Below are positions 1-8,900 of a stretch of DNA of 23,406 bases, piece by piece. Location of the stretch: contig JAKSOY010000043.1 of NCBI GenBank assembly GCA_024405255.1, positions 1 through 23,406 of the forward strand, in the 5' to 3' direction. The number at the start of each line of letters is the position of its first letter. The stretch's first letter is position 1. The position numbers were made by a program, and so were the translations under genes. The notes under the pieces were generated by a model. That model was not told where the DNA came from. It did no database searches and worked only from the letters and a program-made list of their open reading frames with translations. The DNA comes from Kiritimatiellia bacterium. GTDB taxonomy: Bacteria; Verrucomicrobiota; Kiritimatiellia; RFP12; UBA1067.

Positions 1-2
1 AC

Positions 3-620
3 GGCAAGCATGTCTCGCTTTCCGAATGGCAGCGGGAGGCGACGGAAAGCTGGAACCGCGTGTACAAGAAGTCCACCGGCTACGACGCGCAGAAGTCGTG
101 GGAGAACATCACGACGCACGCACACGCGGAGGCCTACCGAAACATGGAGATCCTGAAGTATTCGAAGGACGCGAACAACATGGACGAGATCCTCTCGAAG
201 TTGAACGCGTCCGACGCGCAGCAGGCGTTTGATGTCGTGCGCTACAAGGCGGACATGATGTTGAACGACAAGGACTTCCCGCGGCTCGTCTATGTACGCG
301 AGGCGGTGCGCGGCACGGCGAAGGACATGAAGTCGAAGCTTCTCCCGGCGCTCGACGTCAAGATCAAGGCGCTTCAAAAAACGCAGGCGGAACTTACCCG
401 TCAAGGCAAGGCGCTCTCGAAGAGCGACGCGCACAATCTTGCACGGCTTGAGGCGGCGAAGGCGCACTACGAGGCGGTAATGAAGACCTTTGACGATATC
501 GGAACGGCCAAGATGTCGCCCGAAGACTGGGATGACGCGATCCGCACGGTGACGGGAGGGCGGGGCATCAGCGAATCAATCAATGACATGGCCGACCTCT
601 TCAAGTCGCTTGTCCTTTGA
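3..620 (+). CDS. C-terminal part of an unrecognised helical protein (5' end outside window)
   Basis: The frame is open from the first complete codon at base 3 to the TGA at 618-620, so the gene begins upstream of the window; the GTG at 60 is internal and there is no reason to take it as the start. The visible 205 residues are charged and rich in Lys, Ala, Asp and Glu, with long predicted helices and a coiled-coil-like central part around 'ALQKTQAELTRQGKALSKSD'. There is no Cys, no membrane segment and no recognisable catalytic motif. The tail ends with a short hydrophobic stretch (MADLFKSLVL). I do not recognise the family. A large multi-domain protein of phage or other mobile-element origin is possible but unsupported. 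It reads in the same direction as everything downstream and is separated from the next gene by 204 bp with its own control elements, so it is probably not in that operon. Confidence 0.7.
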   Translation, partial: GKHVSLSEWQREATESWNRVYKKSTGYDAQKSWENITTHAHAEAYRNMEILKYSKDANNMDEILSKLNASDAQQAFDVVRYKADMMLNDKDFPRLVYVREAVRGTAKDMKSKLLPALDVKIKALQKTQAELTRQGKALSKSDAHNLARLEAAKAHYEAVMKTFDDIGTAKMSPEDWDDAIRTVTGGRGISESINDMADLFKSLVL

Positions 621-651
621 CGGGTGTCGCAAGGCGAGAAAGGATTCTGTA

Positions 652-700
652 GGGTCTGTCCCCATGCGATTTACCGAATGAATTTCGTGGGGATAGGTCC
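652..700 (+). repeat. 49-nt near-complete hairpin (possible terminator or REP-like palindrome)
   Basis: Arms 652-672 and 680-700 pair at 20 of 21 positions around a 7-nt loop (673-679). The outer arms are GGGTCTGTCCCC and GGGGATAGGTCC. Six of the pairs are G-U, and the only mismatch is 667/685. The wobble pairs work only in a plus-strand RNA. No T-run follows, so a classic intrinsic terminator is not supported. It lies 31 nt after the stop of the upstream gene and before the ATPase control region. Confidence 0.55.
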
Positions 701-710
701 ATGTGGACTT

Positions 711-786
711 GCAAAAATGTGCATGATGATCTTGGAAATTGCGCAAAAATGTGCGCGATACTCTTGAAAATTACGCAAAAATGTGC
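711..786 (+). repeat. Three 12-bp direct repeats at exact 32-bp period (operator-like)
   Basis: The 12-mer GCAAAAATGTGC occurs three times without change, at 711-722, 743-754 and 775-786, always 32 bp apart. The sequence between copies 1-2 and 2-3 is also related (TGATGATCTTGGAAATTG against GCGATACTCTTGAAAATTA), so this is a diverged tandem repeat of a 32-bp unit. The middle copy is extended to a palindrome, GCGCA-N6-TGCGC (741-756). A 32-bp period is about three helical turns and would place bound proteins on one face. The last copy overlaps the predicted promoter spacer of the ATPase gene, which suggests autoregulation or another operator function. Confidence 0.7.
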
Positions 787-792
787 TACTCT
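764..792 (+). promoter_or_regulatory. Predicted sigma-70 promoter of the ATPase gene
   Basis: TTGAAA (764-769), a 17-bp spacer and TACTCT (787-792) lie 32 bp upstream of the ATG at 825. The spacer contains the third GCAAAAATGTGC copy, so a protein bound there would block the promoter. The -10 box is weak (TAnnnT conserved). Confidence 0.4.
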
Positions 793-824
793 ATATCTTG
801 CCGACTCAAAAGGTGTGAGAAAGT

Positions 825-2159
825 ATGAAAAGAGATATAGAATCTAAGATTTACGACTGGAAGTCGCGCAGTAATCGAAAGCCGCTGGTACTGATGGGGG
901 CTCGTCAAGTTGGGAAGACATGGCTGATGCGCGATTTCGCTAAACGTAACTTTGCCAATGTGCATGAGTTCAATTTCGATGACAATCCGGATTTGGCACG
1001 TGTGTTTTCCGAAAGCAAAGATCCGAAGGTTATTCTTCCGCAGTTGGCAATTCTTTCTGGACGTAAGATTGACATCGAGAACGACGTGGTTATCTTCGAT
1101 GAGATCCAGGATTGTGGCAATGCGTTGAATTCACTTAAGTATTTTTATGAGAGGTGTCCGCAGTTGGCTGTCATGTCCGCCGGATCATTGCTTGGGGTCA
1201 AGATTCGACAGAAGCGTAGAAGTAGGCAGATCGAAGGGATGCACGACATGCCAAGGTCCTACCCGGTTGGCAAGGTTGAGATACTTGATGTCGAACCCAT
1301 CTCCTTTCCTGAGTTCCTGCATGAGCGGAACGAGATGCTCTGGGAATTCTATCAGGCAATCGAGGGATATGATCCGCTTCCTGAGTCGATTCACAACGAG
1401 CTGTGGAGGCAATACCTTGTCTATCTTACGGTTGGAGGAATGCCGGAAGTTGTTGCGTCCTATTTGGATGAGGAAGACCCTGCAAGAGTCTGCAAGTTGC
1501 AACATGATCTGGTAACGCTTTATGAAAATGACATTGTCAAGTATAACGAAGAACTTGATGCGGCGAAAATCCTTGTGGTGCTTAGATCTGTTGTACCCCA
1601 ACTCGCAAAGGAGAATAGTAAGTTCGTCTATGGCGTGTTACGGGATGGTGCTCGGGCGCGTGGTTACGAGGAGGCAATCGAGTGGCTTGTCTCGGCTCGC
1701 ATGGTTCGGCGGGTGAACAATCTAGGCCGGATCGAATACCCGCTAGCCGCACAGACTATTCGGAATTCGTTCAAGCTGTATCTCAATGATATCGGCATGT
1801 TGCGTGATGTCGCTGCGGTAAACGGTGAGTCCCTGATATTGGACAAGGATTTCTCGTTTAAGGGCCATTATGTCGAGAACTATGTTCTGCAGCAACTTGC
1901 CGGGAAAACGGAAGGGAATGTCCATTACTGGGCTTCGCGCGCAGAGTCGGAGATCGACTTTGTGATTCAGCACGACGGCGAGGCCGTACCGATAGAGGTT
2001 AAGGCCGGGTCTGATCGGAAATGTGCGGCTTTCAAGTCGTTCGTCAACAACCGGCATCCCCGGTGTGCCATTCGCTTCTCGTCCCGCAACCTGAAAAAAG
2101 ACGGAGCATTTGTCAATATTCCGCTTTATCTCGCGCCGCACTATGCGGCCTGCCTGTAA
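825..2159 (+). CDS. AAA-type ATPase with DUF4143 / PD-(D/E)XK-like C-terminus
   Basis: The 444-aa protein is a cytoplasmic P-loop ATPase. The Walker A motif is GARQVGKT (residues 25-32), the Walker B motif is VVIFDE (88-93), and a sensor-1-like 'VMSAGSLLG' follows near 115. The C-terminal third carries the nuclease-like signature of the DUF4143 family, 'SEIDFVI' (about 375-381) followed by 'PIEVKAG' (about 389-395). Length and order fit the family of single-gene ATPases common in gut bacteria and archaea, whose physiological role is not well defined. Proposed roles include toxin-like or mobile-element functions, and I assign none. The start has only a weak ribosome-binding site (GGTGTGAGAAAGT before ATG). 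The gene looks lower in G+C than its neighbours and has a private control region with tandem repeats, both consistent with horizontal acquisition. It is probably unrelated in function to the glycan genes downstream. Confidence 0.9.
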   Translation: MKRDIESKIYDWKSRSNRKPLVLMGARQVGKTWLMRDFAKRNFANVHEFNFDDNPDLARVFSESKDPKVILPQLAILSGRKIDIENDVVIFDEIQDCGNALNSLKYFYERCPQLAVMSAGSLLGVKIRQKRRSRQIEGMHDMPRSYPVGKVEILDVEPISFPEFLHERNEMLWEFYQAIEGYDPLPESIHNELWRQYLVYLTVGGMPEVVASYLDEEDPARVCKLQHDLVTLYENDIVKYNEELDAAKILVVLRSVVPQLAKENSKFVYGVLRDGARARGYEEAIEWLVSARMVRRVNNLGRIEYPLAAQTIRNSFKLYLNDIGMLRDVAAVNGESLILDKDFSFKGHYVENYVLQQLAGKTEGNVHYWASRAESEIDFVIQHDGEAVPIEVKAGSDRKCAAFKSFVNNRHPRCAIRFSSRNLKKDGAFVNIPLYLAPHYAACL

Positions 2160-2218
2160 CATGTATTACGAGAGTCAACTTGTTGGTGATCGGATTACCC
2201 GTGTCCGCGGGAAAGTTG

Positions 2219-2248
2219 TTGCCGTTTCTGTGCGTGTTCTGTTATAAT
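2219..2248 (+). promoter_or_regulatory. Predicted promoter of the GH38-like gene with perfect TATAAT
   Basis: TATAAT at 2243-2248 is preceded, after an 18-bp spacer, by a poor -35 (TTGCCG, 2219-2224). The -10 overlaps the first possible ATG (2247), so that ATG would not be in the transcript. The expected start point, about 2254-2256, coincides with the next in-frame ATG (2256), which suggests leaderless or very short-leader translation. Confidence 0.5.
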
Positions 2249-2255
2249 GGGGTAC

Positions 2256-5078
2256 ATGGAAAAGGCAACAACTGATAACGTGACTTCCTGTCGACTTCAC
2301 CAGCCGAGCAATGTCTCTGTTGATGGGACCGGCTGTCTGAAGCTTGGATTCGTCTCCCTCATCATCCTGGCCCTTGGCGTCGTCTGGGGTGGCGAAGCCC
2401 AAGGGCTTGTGGGCTATTCGATGCTGACGCGGGACGGGCGGCGGCTCGTCAGCAAGGTGGTGAATGGTACGCGCACATTCGAGCTGGTGCCCACGAACGC
2501 GCTGCCCGCGAATCTGCCGCCGGTTCGGCCGTGGACGATCTATGGCATCAAGTCCGCGCACTCCGATCTCGGCCTCCACCGTTCCAATTTCATCCAGCGC
2601 AAGGGCACGGTGCTGCGCATCGACGAGGCGGGGCGGCTGATGGCGGCCGACCGCCGGGCGGATGACGATCCGGCGGCGATGCGCTACGTGATCGAGGGCT
2701 GGTGGAGCTGGCTCAACTATCCGCGCGAGAAGGGTGAGGCGGAAGCCCGAGACTGGATCCAGACGTGGCACTCGCGCGGGCGTGTGGATGTGGGCGGGAA
2801 CCTCTGCGGCCTCGTCACGCACGTCTTCGGCTACGAGGAGCTGTGCCGCTCGCTCTATCCGAAGCGGGCGATGGAAGCGCGCTGGGGCGTCTCCACCCGC
2901 ACGGCCCAGATGGTCGACAACCCCGGCATCACGAGCGCCCTGATCACGCCCTTTGTGGAGGCCGGCATCGAGCATCTCACGTTCTGGCCGAACCGCTACG
3001 CGTCGTCCGGCGGGAAGACGCTTTGCATGTCGGGCGACCGCCAGCATCCGGAACTTTTCTGGTGGGAAGCGCCGAACGGACGGGATCGGGTCCTCGTTTG
3101 GACTGGCCCCGGCTACGTGAGCGGCGGCTACCTGCTCGGGCCGAATACGGCGTACATCGACAAGCCCTCGCATCCGTTCCCCCATCAGGCCATTCTGCCC
3201 CCGCCGAACTGGAAGCCGAATCTCGCCGCCTGGGAGAAGAAGTGCGCCCAGGGACTCGCCACGCTCGAATCCCGGTATCCGTACGACATCTGGCTCTATC
3301 CGAATTATCATGACGACGAAATTCCTTCGACGCGTCTCGCGGATGCCTACGCTCTTTGGAACGCGAAGTGGGCGACGCCCGTCTTCCGTACGGTCGGCTC
3401 GCTCGATGAGCCCTTCGACAAGATCAAGGCGAAGTGGGGTGCGCGCATCCCCGTGGTGCGCGGCGACATTTCCTGCGCCTGGGCTTCGATGGCGACGGCT
3501 GTTGCGGAACTACATGCGCGGAAGATGGCGGCGGATCGTGCCCTCCCCCAGGTGGAGGCGCTGCGGGTGATCGGCGCAATCGAAAAGGGCGAGCCCTTGC
3601 CGAAGGAGGATCTTGATCACGCCTACGAGGCGCTCCTTCTCAATGACGACCATTCCTACGGGTTCAGCGGCTATACGGGGCGTCGGGTCTACGATACCTG
3701 GGCGCAGCATCGGGACTGGATCGAATTTGCCGAAGGCGTCGCCGCGAGCGCCGAGGAAGCGAGCGAGGCACCCACGAAGGGTGTCGAGGGCGTGGCGGAA
3801 AACCAATGGTATCGCATTTCCGTGACGAACGGCGTCATCCATTCGATCTTCGATAAGGACCTTGGACGCGAGTTGCTCGAAGGTCCCGCGAATCGCTTCC
3901 TGTACACGCGGAACCGTTACAAGACCCTCGAGGCGGATCCGATCACGGCGCTGAAGGGGCGCGTGGTGCAGAAGGTCTGGCTCGACGCGAATGAGAAATG
4001 CATCCGCATCGAAAATACGATTGCCTCCGCCGGCGACTTGCTCAACCACGACCGCATGAAACGGTTCGGGCACTATGCGTTCCCGTTCAAGGTGGAAAGT
4101 CCCGTGTTCCGGTCGCAGTTGAACGGACCGGTGATCGACGCCCATGCAGGACTCGTGCCGCACGTGGCGGATTCCGTGTCCGTAGTGCGCGACTGGTGCG
4201 CCGTTGAAGGCGACGGGTTCGGTGTGGCGCTCATTCAGCCCGATACGCAGGTTGTCGAATACGGGCGTCTCAACGGTTGGCCCGTCTATGGATTCCGCGG
4301 GCGGCCGAAGAGCGGCCACGTCTACAGCCGTGTCTTCGACGACGGCCTCCAGTGGCATCTCGCTGAACCGCCGTCCTTCCGCTTCCGCTATGCGATCACG
4401 TCCTATCGGGGCCGCTGGCAGGAGGCGCATATGCCCGCCTTGGCGGCGCGGCTCGTGCGCAACCGCGCGCACGATGCCGCAATTGCGCGCCGCATTGCGA
4501 TGGACAAGATCAACCTGGAGTTCGTTTCCCTCAAACTCGCCGAAGACGGCAATGGACTGATCGTGCGCTTCCGCGAAACGGAAGGACGCGAGACGGAGGG
4601 CGTATTACATCAGACGCTGATTGCGGACGCCACGGTCCGGCGCGTGACGGTGTTGGAGCGGGCGATGGATCAACAGGACGCGTTTCGGTTCCGTCCGTTT
4701 GAAACGCGCAGCTACCGCCTCACGGGTACAATGCCGACGATCGCGTACGTGTCCGGTGCCCCGTGGACGGGACTCATCACGCGCGCGCGGGCGTTCCCCG
4801 GCGGCCAGAGCGGGCAGCTGTACCTCCTTTGGACGACGGACCGTCGGTCCACGTTCGACCATTACGAACTCTTCCGCGAGGGCGAGAAGATTGCGGATGT
4901 GTCGAACGCCTTCGAAGACGGCTACCTGCTCGCGAACGTGCCGTATGAAGACAAGAACCTCGAACCGGGTCGCACCTATCGCTATCAGGTACGGGCCGTT
5001 CTGAAGGACGGGACAAAGGAACCTCTGGGCGAGTCGTTCGCCGGGAAAACGAGAGCGCATCAAACGAAAACGAAGTAG
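2256..5078 (+). CDS. Secreted GH38-like alpha-mannosidase with C-terminal fibronectin type III-like domain
   Basis: A glycoside hydrolase expected to release alpha-linked mannose from glycans outside the cytoplasm. Numbering from the ATG at 2247 (943 aa), a hydrophobic segment at 34-48 (LGFVSLIILALGVVWGG) is the export signal. The catalytic domain opens with A-H105-S-D107 in the place of the family's metal-binding His-x-Asp. 'VDNPGITSAL' follows, with D224 the likely nucleophile, then 'YHDDEIP' near 354-360 and a helical middle with 'LLLNDDHSYG'. The C-terminal half has the family's 'NGVIHSIFDKDLGREL' beta-sandwich start and a long 'DGLQWHL' region. Residues about 845-930 form a fibronectin III-like module (YLLWTTD ... 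YRYQVRAVL). I prefer ATG 2256 because the TATAAT box overlaps ATG 2247; GTG 2280 is another option. No Shine-Dalgarno is seen. The next gene starts 27 bp later. Exact linkage specificity cannot be read from sequence. Confidence 0.8.
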   Translation: MEKATTDNVTSCRLHQPSNVSVDGTGCLKLGFVSLIILALGVVWGGEAQGLVGYSMLTRDGRRLVSKVVNGTRTFELVPTNALPANLPPVRPWTIYGIKSAHSDLGLHRSNFIQRKGTVLRIDEAGRLMAADRRADDDPAAMRYVIEGWWSWLNYPREKGEAEARDWIQTWHSRGRVDVGGNLCGLVTHVFGYEELCRSLYPKRAMEARWGVSTRTAQMVDNPGITSALITPFVEAGIEHLTFWPNRYASSGGKTLCMSGDRQHPELFWWEAPNGRDRVLVWTGPGYVSGGYLLGPNTAYIDKPSHPFPHQAILPPPNWKPNLAAWEKKCAQGLATLESRYPYDIWLYPNYHDDEIPSTRLADAYALWNAKWATPVFRTVGSLDEPFDKIKAKWGARIPVVRGDISCAWASMATAVAELHARKMAADRALPQVEALRVIGAIEKGEPLPKEDLDHAYEALLLNDDHSYGFSGYTGRRVYDTWAQHRDWIEFAEGVAASAEEASEAPTKGVEGVAENQWYRISVTNGVIHSIFDKDLGRELLEGPANRFLYTRNRYKTLEADPITALKGRVVQKVWLDANEKCIRIENTIASAGDLLNHDRMKRFGHYAFPFKVESPVFRSQLNGPVIDAHAGLVPHVADSVSVVRDWCAVEGDGFGVALIQPDTQVVEYGRLNGWPVYGFRGRPKSGHVYSRVFDDGLQWHLAEPPSFRFRYAITSYRGRWQEAHMPALAARLVRNRAHDAAIARRIAMDKINLEFVSLKLAEDGNGLIVRFRETEGRETEGVLHQTLIADATVRRVTVLERAMDQQDAFRFRPFETRSYRLTGTMPTIAYVSGAPWTGLITRARAFPGGQSGQLYLLWTTDRRSTFDHYELFREGEKIADVSNAFEDGYLLANVPYEDKNLEPGRTYRYQVRAVLKDGTKEPLGESFAGKTRAHQTKTK

Positions 5079-5091
5079 GCAGAACGATGGT

Positions 5092-5096
5092 AGGAG
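5092..5096 (+). promoter_or_regulatory. Ribosome-binding site AGGAG
   Basis: AGGAG at 5092-5096 sits 9 nt before ATG 5106 and 6 nt before GTG 5103. It is the clearest Shine-Dalgarno in the first half of the window and supports this otherwise anonymous gene being translated. Confidence 0.6.
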
Positions 5097-5105
5097 TGGT
5101 GTGTG

Positions 5106-5714
5106 ATGCCGAGCGTCAGTATCTGTAGAGGGTTCAACAGGTATTCTCTCGTGCCGACGGATTTGAAGTGCATGCGCACGGTCCGTCGGACGGCGTTTGT
5201 TTTGCCGGTTGCTTCGGGTTGGGAGGATTGGTTTTCCAATCGGGATTTCTTCTGGAATGTCGTTGAACGAATCAAGGAGAAAACGACGAGCGAACTATCC
5301 ATTCGGTTCGGCGAAAAGACATTCTCCTCGATTCAGGATTGCCAAAGATGGGCGGCCGCCGAAGACGACGAGGACATCCCCGGGGAAATCGTCTTCACCG
5401 GTACGGCGGGCGTTTGCTGTGTTTTGGCGTTCGAGAATTGGGTGGATAGCGGGGGCGTGGATCCTTATTCGCCTTCCTTTACGTTTTCCTGCTATTCCGC
5501 CAACGAGACGATCGATGAGATCGTTTTCAAGTCGTGTGTTTCCCCGTTGGTGGCGGACTGCTTTGGCGACTACGCTTTCGTCAGAGAATCCGACCATTTC
5601 AGATGGCAATGGAAAGCGGAAGAACTGTGGCGGGTTGTCAAATCCTGGATCCTGCCGGTGCTGATCGCCTCGCTCGTTACACTCCTGTATCTATACTATT
5701 CTTCCCCGAAGTAA
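5106..5714 (+). CDS. Unknown 202-aa protein with a C-terminal membrane anchor
   Basis: I do not recognise this protein. It has no signal peptide. A single transmembrane helix lies at the very C-terminus (about 180-199, 'WILPVLIASLVTLLYLYY'), followed by only SSPK, so it looks tail-anchored with a soluble, probably cytoplasmic, domain of about 175 residues. That domain is rich in Trp and Phe (WEDWFSNRDFFW) and holds several Cys (CVSPLVADC, GVCCVLAF). The start is set by AGGAG at 5092-5096; GTG 5103 would add one residue. It begins 27 bp after the mannosidase stop and so is probably co-transcribed with it. No functional link is visible in its sequence. The coding call rests on the ribosome-binding site, the coherent amino-acid composition and the C-terminal membrane segment. 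Confidence 0.65.
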   Translation: MPSVSICRGFNRYSLVPTDLKCMRTVRRTAFVLPVASGWEDWFSNRDFFWNVVERIKEKTTSELSIRFGEKTFSSIQDCQRWAAAEDDEDIPGEIVFTGTAGVCCVLAFENWVDSGGVDPYSPSFTFSCYSANETIDEIVFKSCVSPLVADCFGDYAFVRESDHFRWQWKAEELWRVVKSWILPVLIASLVTLLYLYYSSPK

Positions 5715-5774
5715 GTCCTGCCTGTGCAGCGGCAACCTTGCTCCTACTTGCGCCCGAATAAATCGACATTCCAC

Positions 5775-5803
5775 TTGCATTCTAGTCGGATAAGTGCGAT
5801 AAT
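5775..5803 (+). promoter_or_regulatory. Strong predicted promoter ahead of the giant surface-protein genes
   Basis: TTGCAT (5775-5780), a 17-bp spacer and GATAAT (5798-5803), with an extended -10 TG at 5795-5796. Transcription would start near 5810 and leave a leader of about 110 nt before the chosen ATG 5924. No hairpin typical of a riboswitch was recognised in that leader. Genes at 5924, 15089 and 21405 follow with gaps of 69 and 13 bp and could share this promoter. Confidence 0.6.
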
Positions 5804-5912
5804 ACTTGTGTGATGATTCTCTTATTCCGTTGAATAGTTGGCTTCTCAAGTAGAGGCAGGGACTGTTCGATAGGTGAAGTTTCAAGTGTCAGGTTTGTGC
5901 TGTTGATGAAAA

Positions 5913-5916
5913 AGGA
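5913..5916 (+). promoter_or_regulatory. Ribosome-binding site deciding the start of the first giant gene
   Basis: AGGA (within AAAGGAA, 5911-5917) lies 7 nt before ATG 5924. Upstream in-frame starts GTG 5897 and ATG 5906 have no such site, and starting at 5924 gives a standard signal peptide (MRKLIGLLTLVSALMAGEA). Confidence 0.65.
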
Positions 5917-5923
5917 ACAGACG

Positions 5924-8900
5924 ATGCGAAAACTAATTGGATTGTTGACGTTGGTCTCCGCTTTGATGGCGGGCGAGGCGATGGCGCGCACGATGACCGT
6001 GAAGGCGCAGGGACAGACTTCGGTGACGCTGGAGTTCGGTGCGCCGGACGGCAAGGACTATCAGCTCTGCCTTGCCTCTGGGCCGACTGACGGCGGCGAC
6101 CGCAAACGGGCTTGGGAGAACTGGGCGACGGTCGCGACTGTGGCGGCCGATCAGGAGATCGGCACCTACGAGATTCCGCCCGCGTTGCTCGACGGGCGTC
6201 TCTTCCGATTCTTCCTGATGCAGACCGCCGACCTGCCTTATGCGACTGAACGCGACAGCGTACGCGCGACGGGCGCCCAGTGGGTGGATACGGGCATTGT
6301 GCCGACGTCGCTCACGGAAGTCGAATTCGATTTCGGCAATGTCGTCTATGAACAAAACGACACGCTCTTCGGGCAGGGGTATGCGGGAAACAACTACCTC
6401 TTGACCACGCAGAACGGTAGGTTCATGTTCTACGGCCTGGTCAACAAAGCGGGTATTACCCTGGATACGACGATCATTTCCAACATGCGCTATGTCTGCC
6501 GTGTGACGAGCGACAATTCGTTGACCCTCAGCCACGGCAACGTCTCCAATCACTATTCGATCAACCGCGGTGTCTCCTCTGGCAACCTCGCGGTCTTCGG
6601 CACGAATGGCGGTTCGTACCTGTGTGAGTGCACTTTCTACGGGATGCGCATCACGAAGGACGGGTCGATGCTGCGCGATTTCCTGCCCGTGGCCGACGCG
6701 GCAGGTAACGGCTGCCTCTACGACATGATCTCCGGCACGCTCTTCACGAGCAAGACCTCGACGCCGCTTGTGAGCGGTACGGTGTGTGCCGACCGCCTTG
6801 GCCGGGTGCTGGCGACGACGCCGTCGTTGCACGGGCGCCGGTCGATCGCCATCACCGCCCAGACCGATAACGCGATTACGCTTGGGTTCGGCAATGCGGA
6901 TGGCGAAGTCTACACGCTCTTTCTGGCGGCCGGCCAGACGGACGGCGGCAGCGACAAGCGCGCCTGGACGCAGTTCACCGAAGTGACCGACATCTCCGCC
7001 GCTCAGACGTCCTATACCTACCAGCTGCCGGATGCGTTGAAAGCGGACGGCATGCAGCTGCGTTTCTTCCTCATGAAGTCGAAGGGCCTTCCGTATGCGA
7101 AGGAACTCGCCTCCATTACCTCCACCGGCTACCAGTGGATTCCGACGGACTACGTGCCCACGCGTGAGACGGGCGTTGACATCCGCTTCGGCGATGTGGT
7201 CTATGCGAACAACACGATCATCTTTGGCCAGGCCTTCATGGGGTCGTGCTATATGATCGCGCTGCAGGATCGCAGCAGTCAGCATTGCTTCATGTGGTAT
7301 GGACAAACCAAGCAGCTCGACAATACCGTTCTGGCGGAGACCGACTATCGTGCACGGGTCATTCCGGGCGGTACGGTTGCGATGTCGCACGGCGGCGGCG
7401 TGGAGACCGTCTACTCGGCGCCGTTCGAGGAAGGGTTCTTCAATCCGCTCTATATCTTCGGTTCACCATCGGGTTATTTCGCGAAGTTCCGTTTGGACTC
7501 GATGTTGATCACCGAATGCGGTGCGCCGGTGCGCGACTTCGTACCGGTGGAGGACTTGCATGGCAAGGGTGCGCTCTTCGATCGCGTGTACGGCAGGCTT
7601 CATTCGAACGCGTCCGCCACCGAGTTCGTGAAGGGGGCAGACCTCGATACGACGCGGACAGGCTGGGTGGTCGCTCAGACTGGAACCTTCGTGGCGAGTG
7701 CATTGAAGCCGGTGACGGCGACTTGGGTTGGTCTTGGCGATCGGGCGAATGTGGCCGATCCGCTCAACTGGCGCTGCTACAATGCGGCGGGCATGTTCCT
7801 CGAAGGAGCCGTGCCCACGGCGGAGACGACGGTACGCCTTGAAGAGTCGACGACCTTCAACATCCCTGGCGGCGCGGCATTTGCGTGTCGCGCGATAGAG
7901 GCGCCGGCGCGCGTGACGCTGACGACGGATTGCGATTGGCGCGGTTTCGATCTGGCGTTGCTGCCGGAGGGCCTGAAGGTGGATCTCGCGGGCCATCGGC
8001 TGGTCGTTTGTGCCGATTCAACGGCCGACGTACTCGACCTTGCCAACGGGGCGGAAACGACGGGCGAACTCGTTCTGGAGGTGCCCGCCGAGGCGACCTA
8101 CGACAACGCGGCCCTGACAATCACCGGTGCCGTCAAGTTCGTGAAGGACGGTGCGGGCGTTGTGGCGATTAGCAAGCACTGCGCCACCGTGACGGAAGCC
8201 GAAGTGCGCGCCGGCACATTGAAGTTCAACGGTGGACGCTTCACGCTTCGTCCATTCACGCTCTCGGTGAAGAGCGGGGCGACGTGCGACCTGAACGGCA
8301 AGGGCGACAATACCTATACCTACGAGATCGAGGGTACGGGCGTCGATGGCCGCGGTGCGATCGTGAACGGCGGATCGATCTCATCGGGTACGGCGCAGGC
8401 GGCCGGACTCGTTCTCACGGGCGATGCCCGCATTTGGTCGAAAGGACATTTCGGCCTCATCAATTCAAGCTATACGGCGACCACTCTTGAACTCAACGGG
8501 TACACGCTCACGCTCGACTATGGCGACGGGGCCGGTTTCTGGATCGCCAACGCCACAGGTGCGAGCGGTGGCACGATCCGCTGTCTGGGCGGTTGCATCC
8601 CCTATCCTTATAAGAATGCGAGCTCGATTCCCGGAGTTGAATTCGTCCTGGAGGGATCCTCGATTTTCCGCATGGCGAGCGGTTCTCCGAAATGCACCAT
8701 CAAGCGGCTCGTTCTTAATGATGGAACGACCCTGGAGGAAAATTCCTATCTCTACACCTATGGTCTGGAAATGCGAGAGGGTGCACGTACTTCGGGCGGT
8801 AGTTGGTTCTACATCGGCGGACCGCTTATCGTCTCGAACGAAACGAAGACGATTGAATTCAGCATCCCAACGGCGGATCTGAGTGCGGCTTCGCCCGGTT

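Noticed and set aside
26..232. Separate small protein at the left edge
   Set aside because: It overlaps the longer frame (3-620) that is open to the window edge; its Arg/Glu/Gly-rich composition is that of a shifted frame.
711..786. CRISPR array
   Set aside because: Period is 32 bp with a 12-bp constant part, the spacer parts are themselves related, there are only three units, and no cas gene is present.
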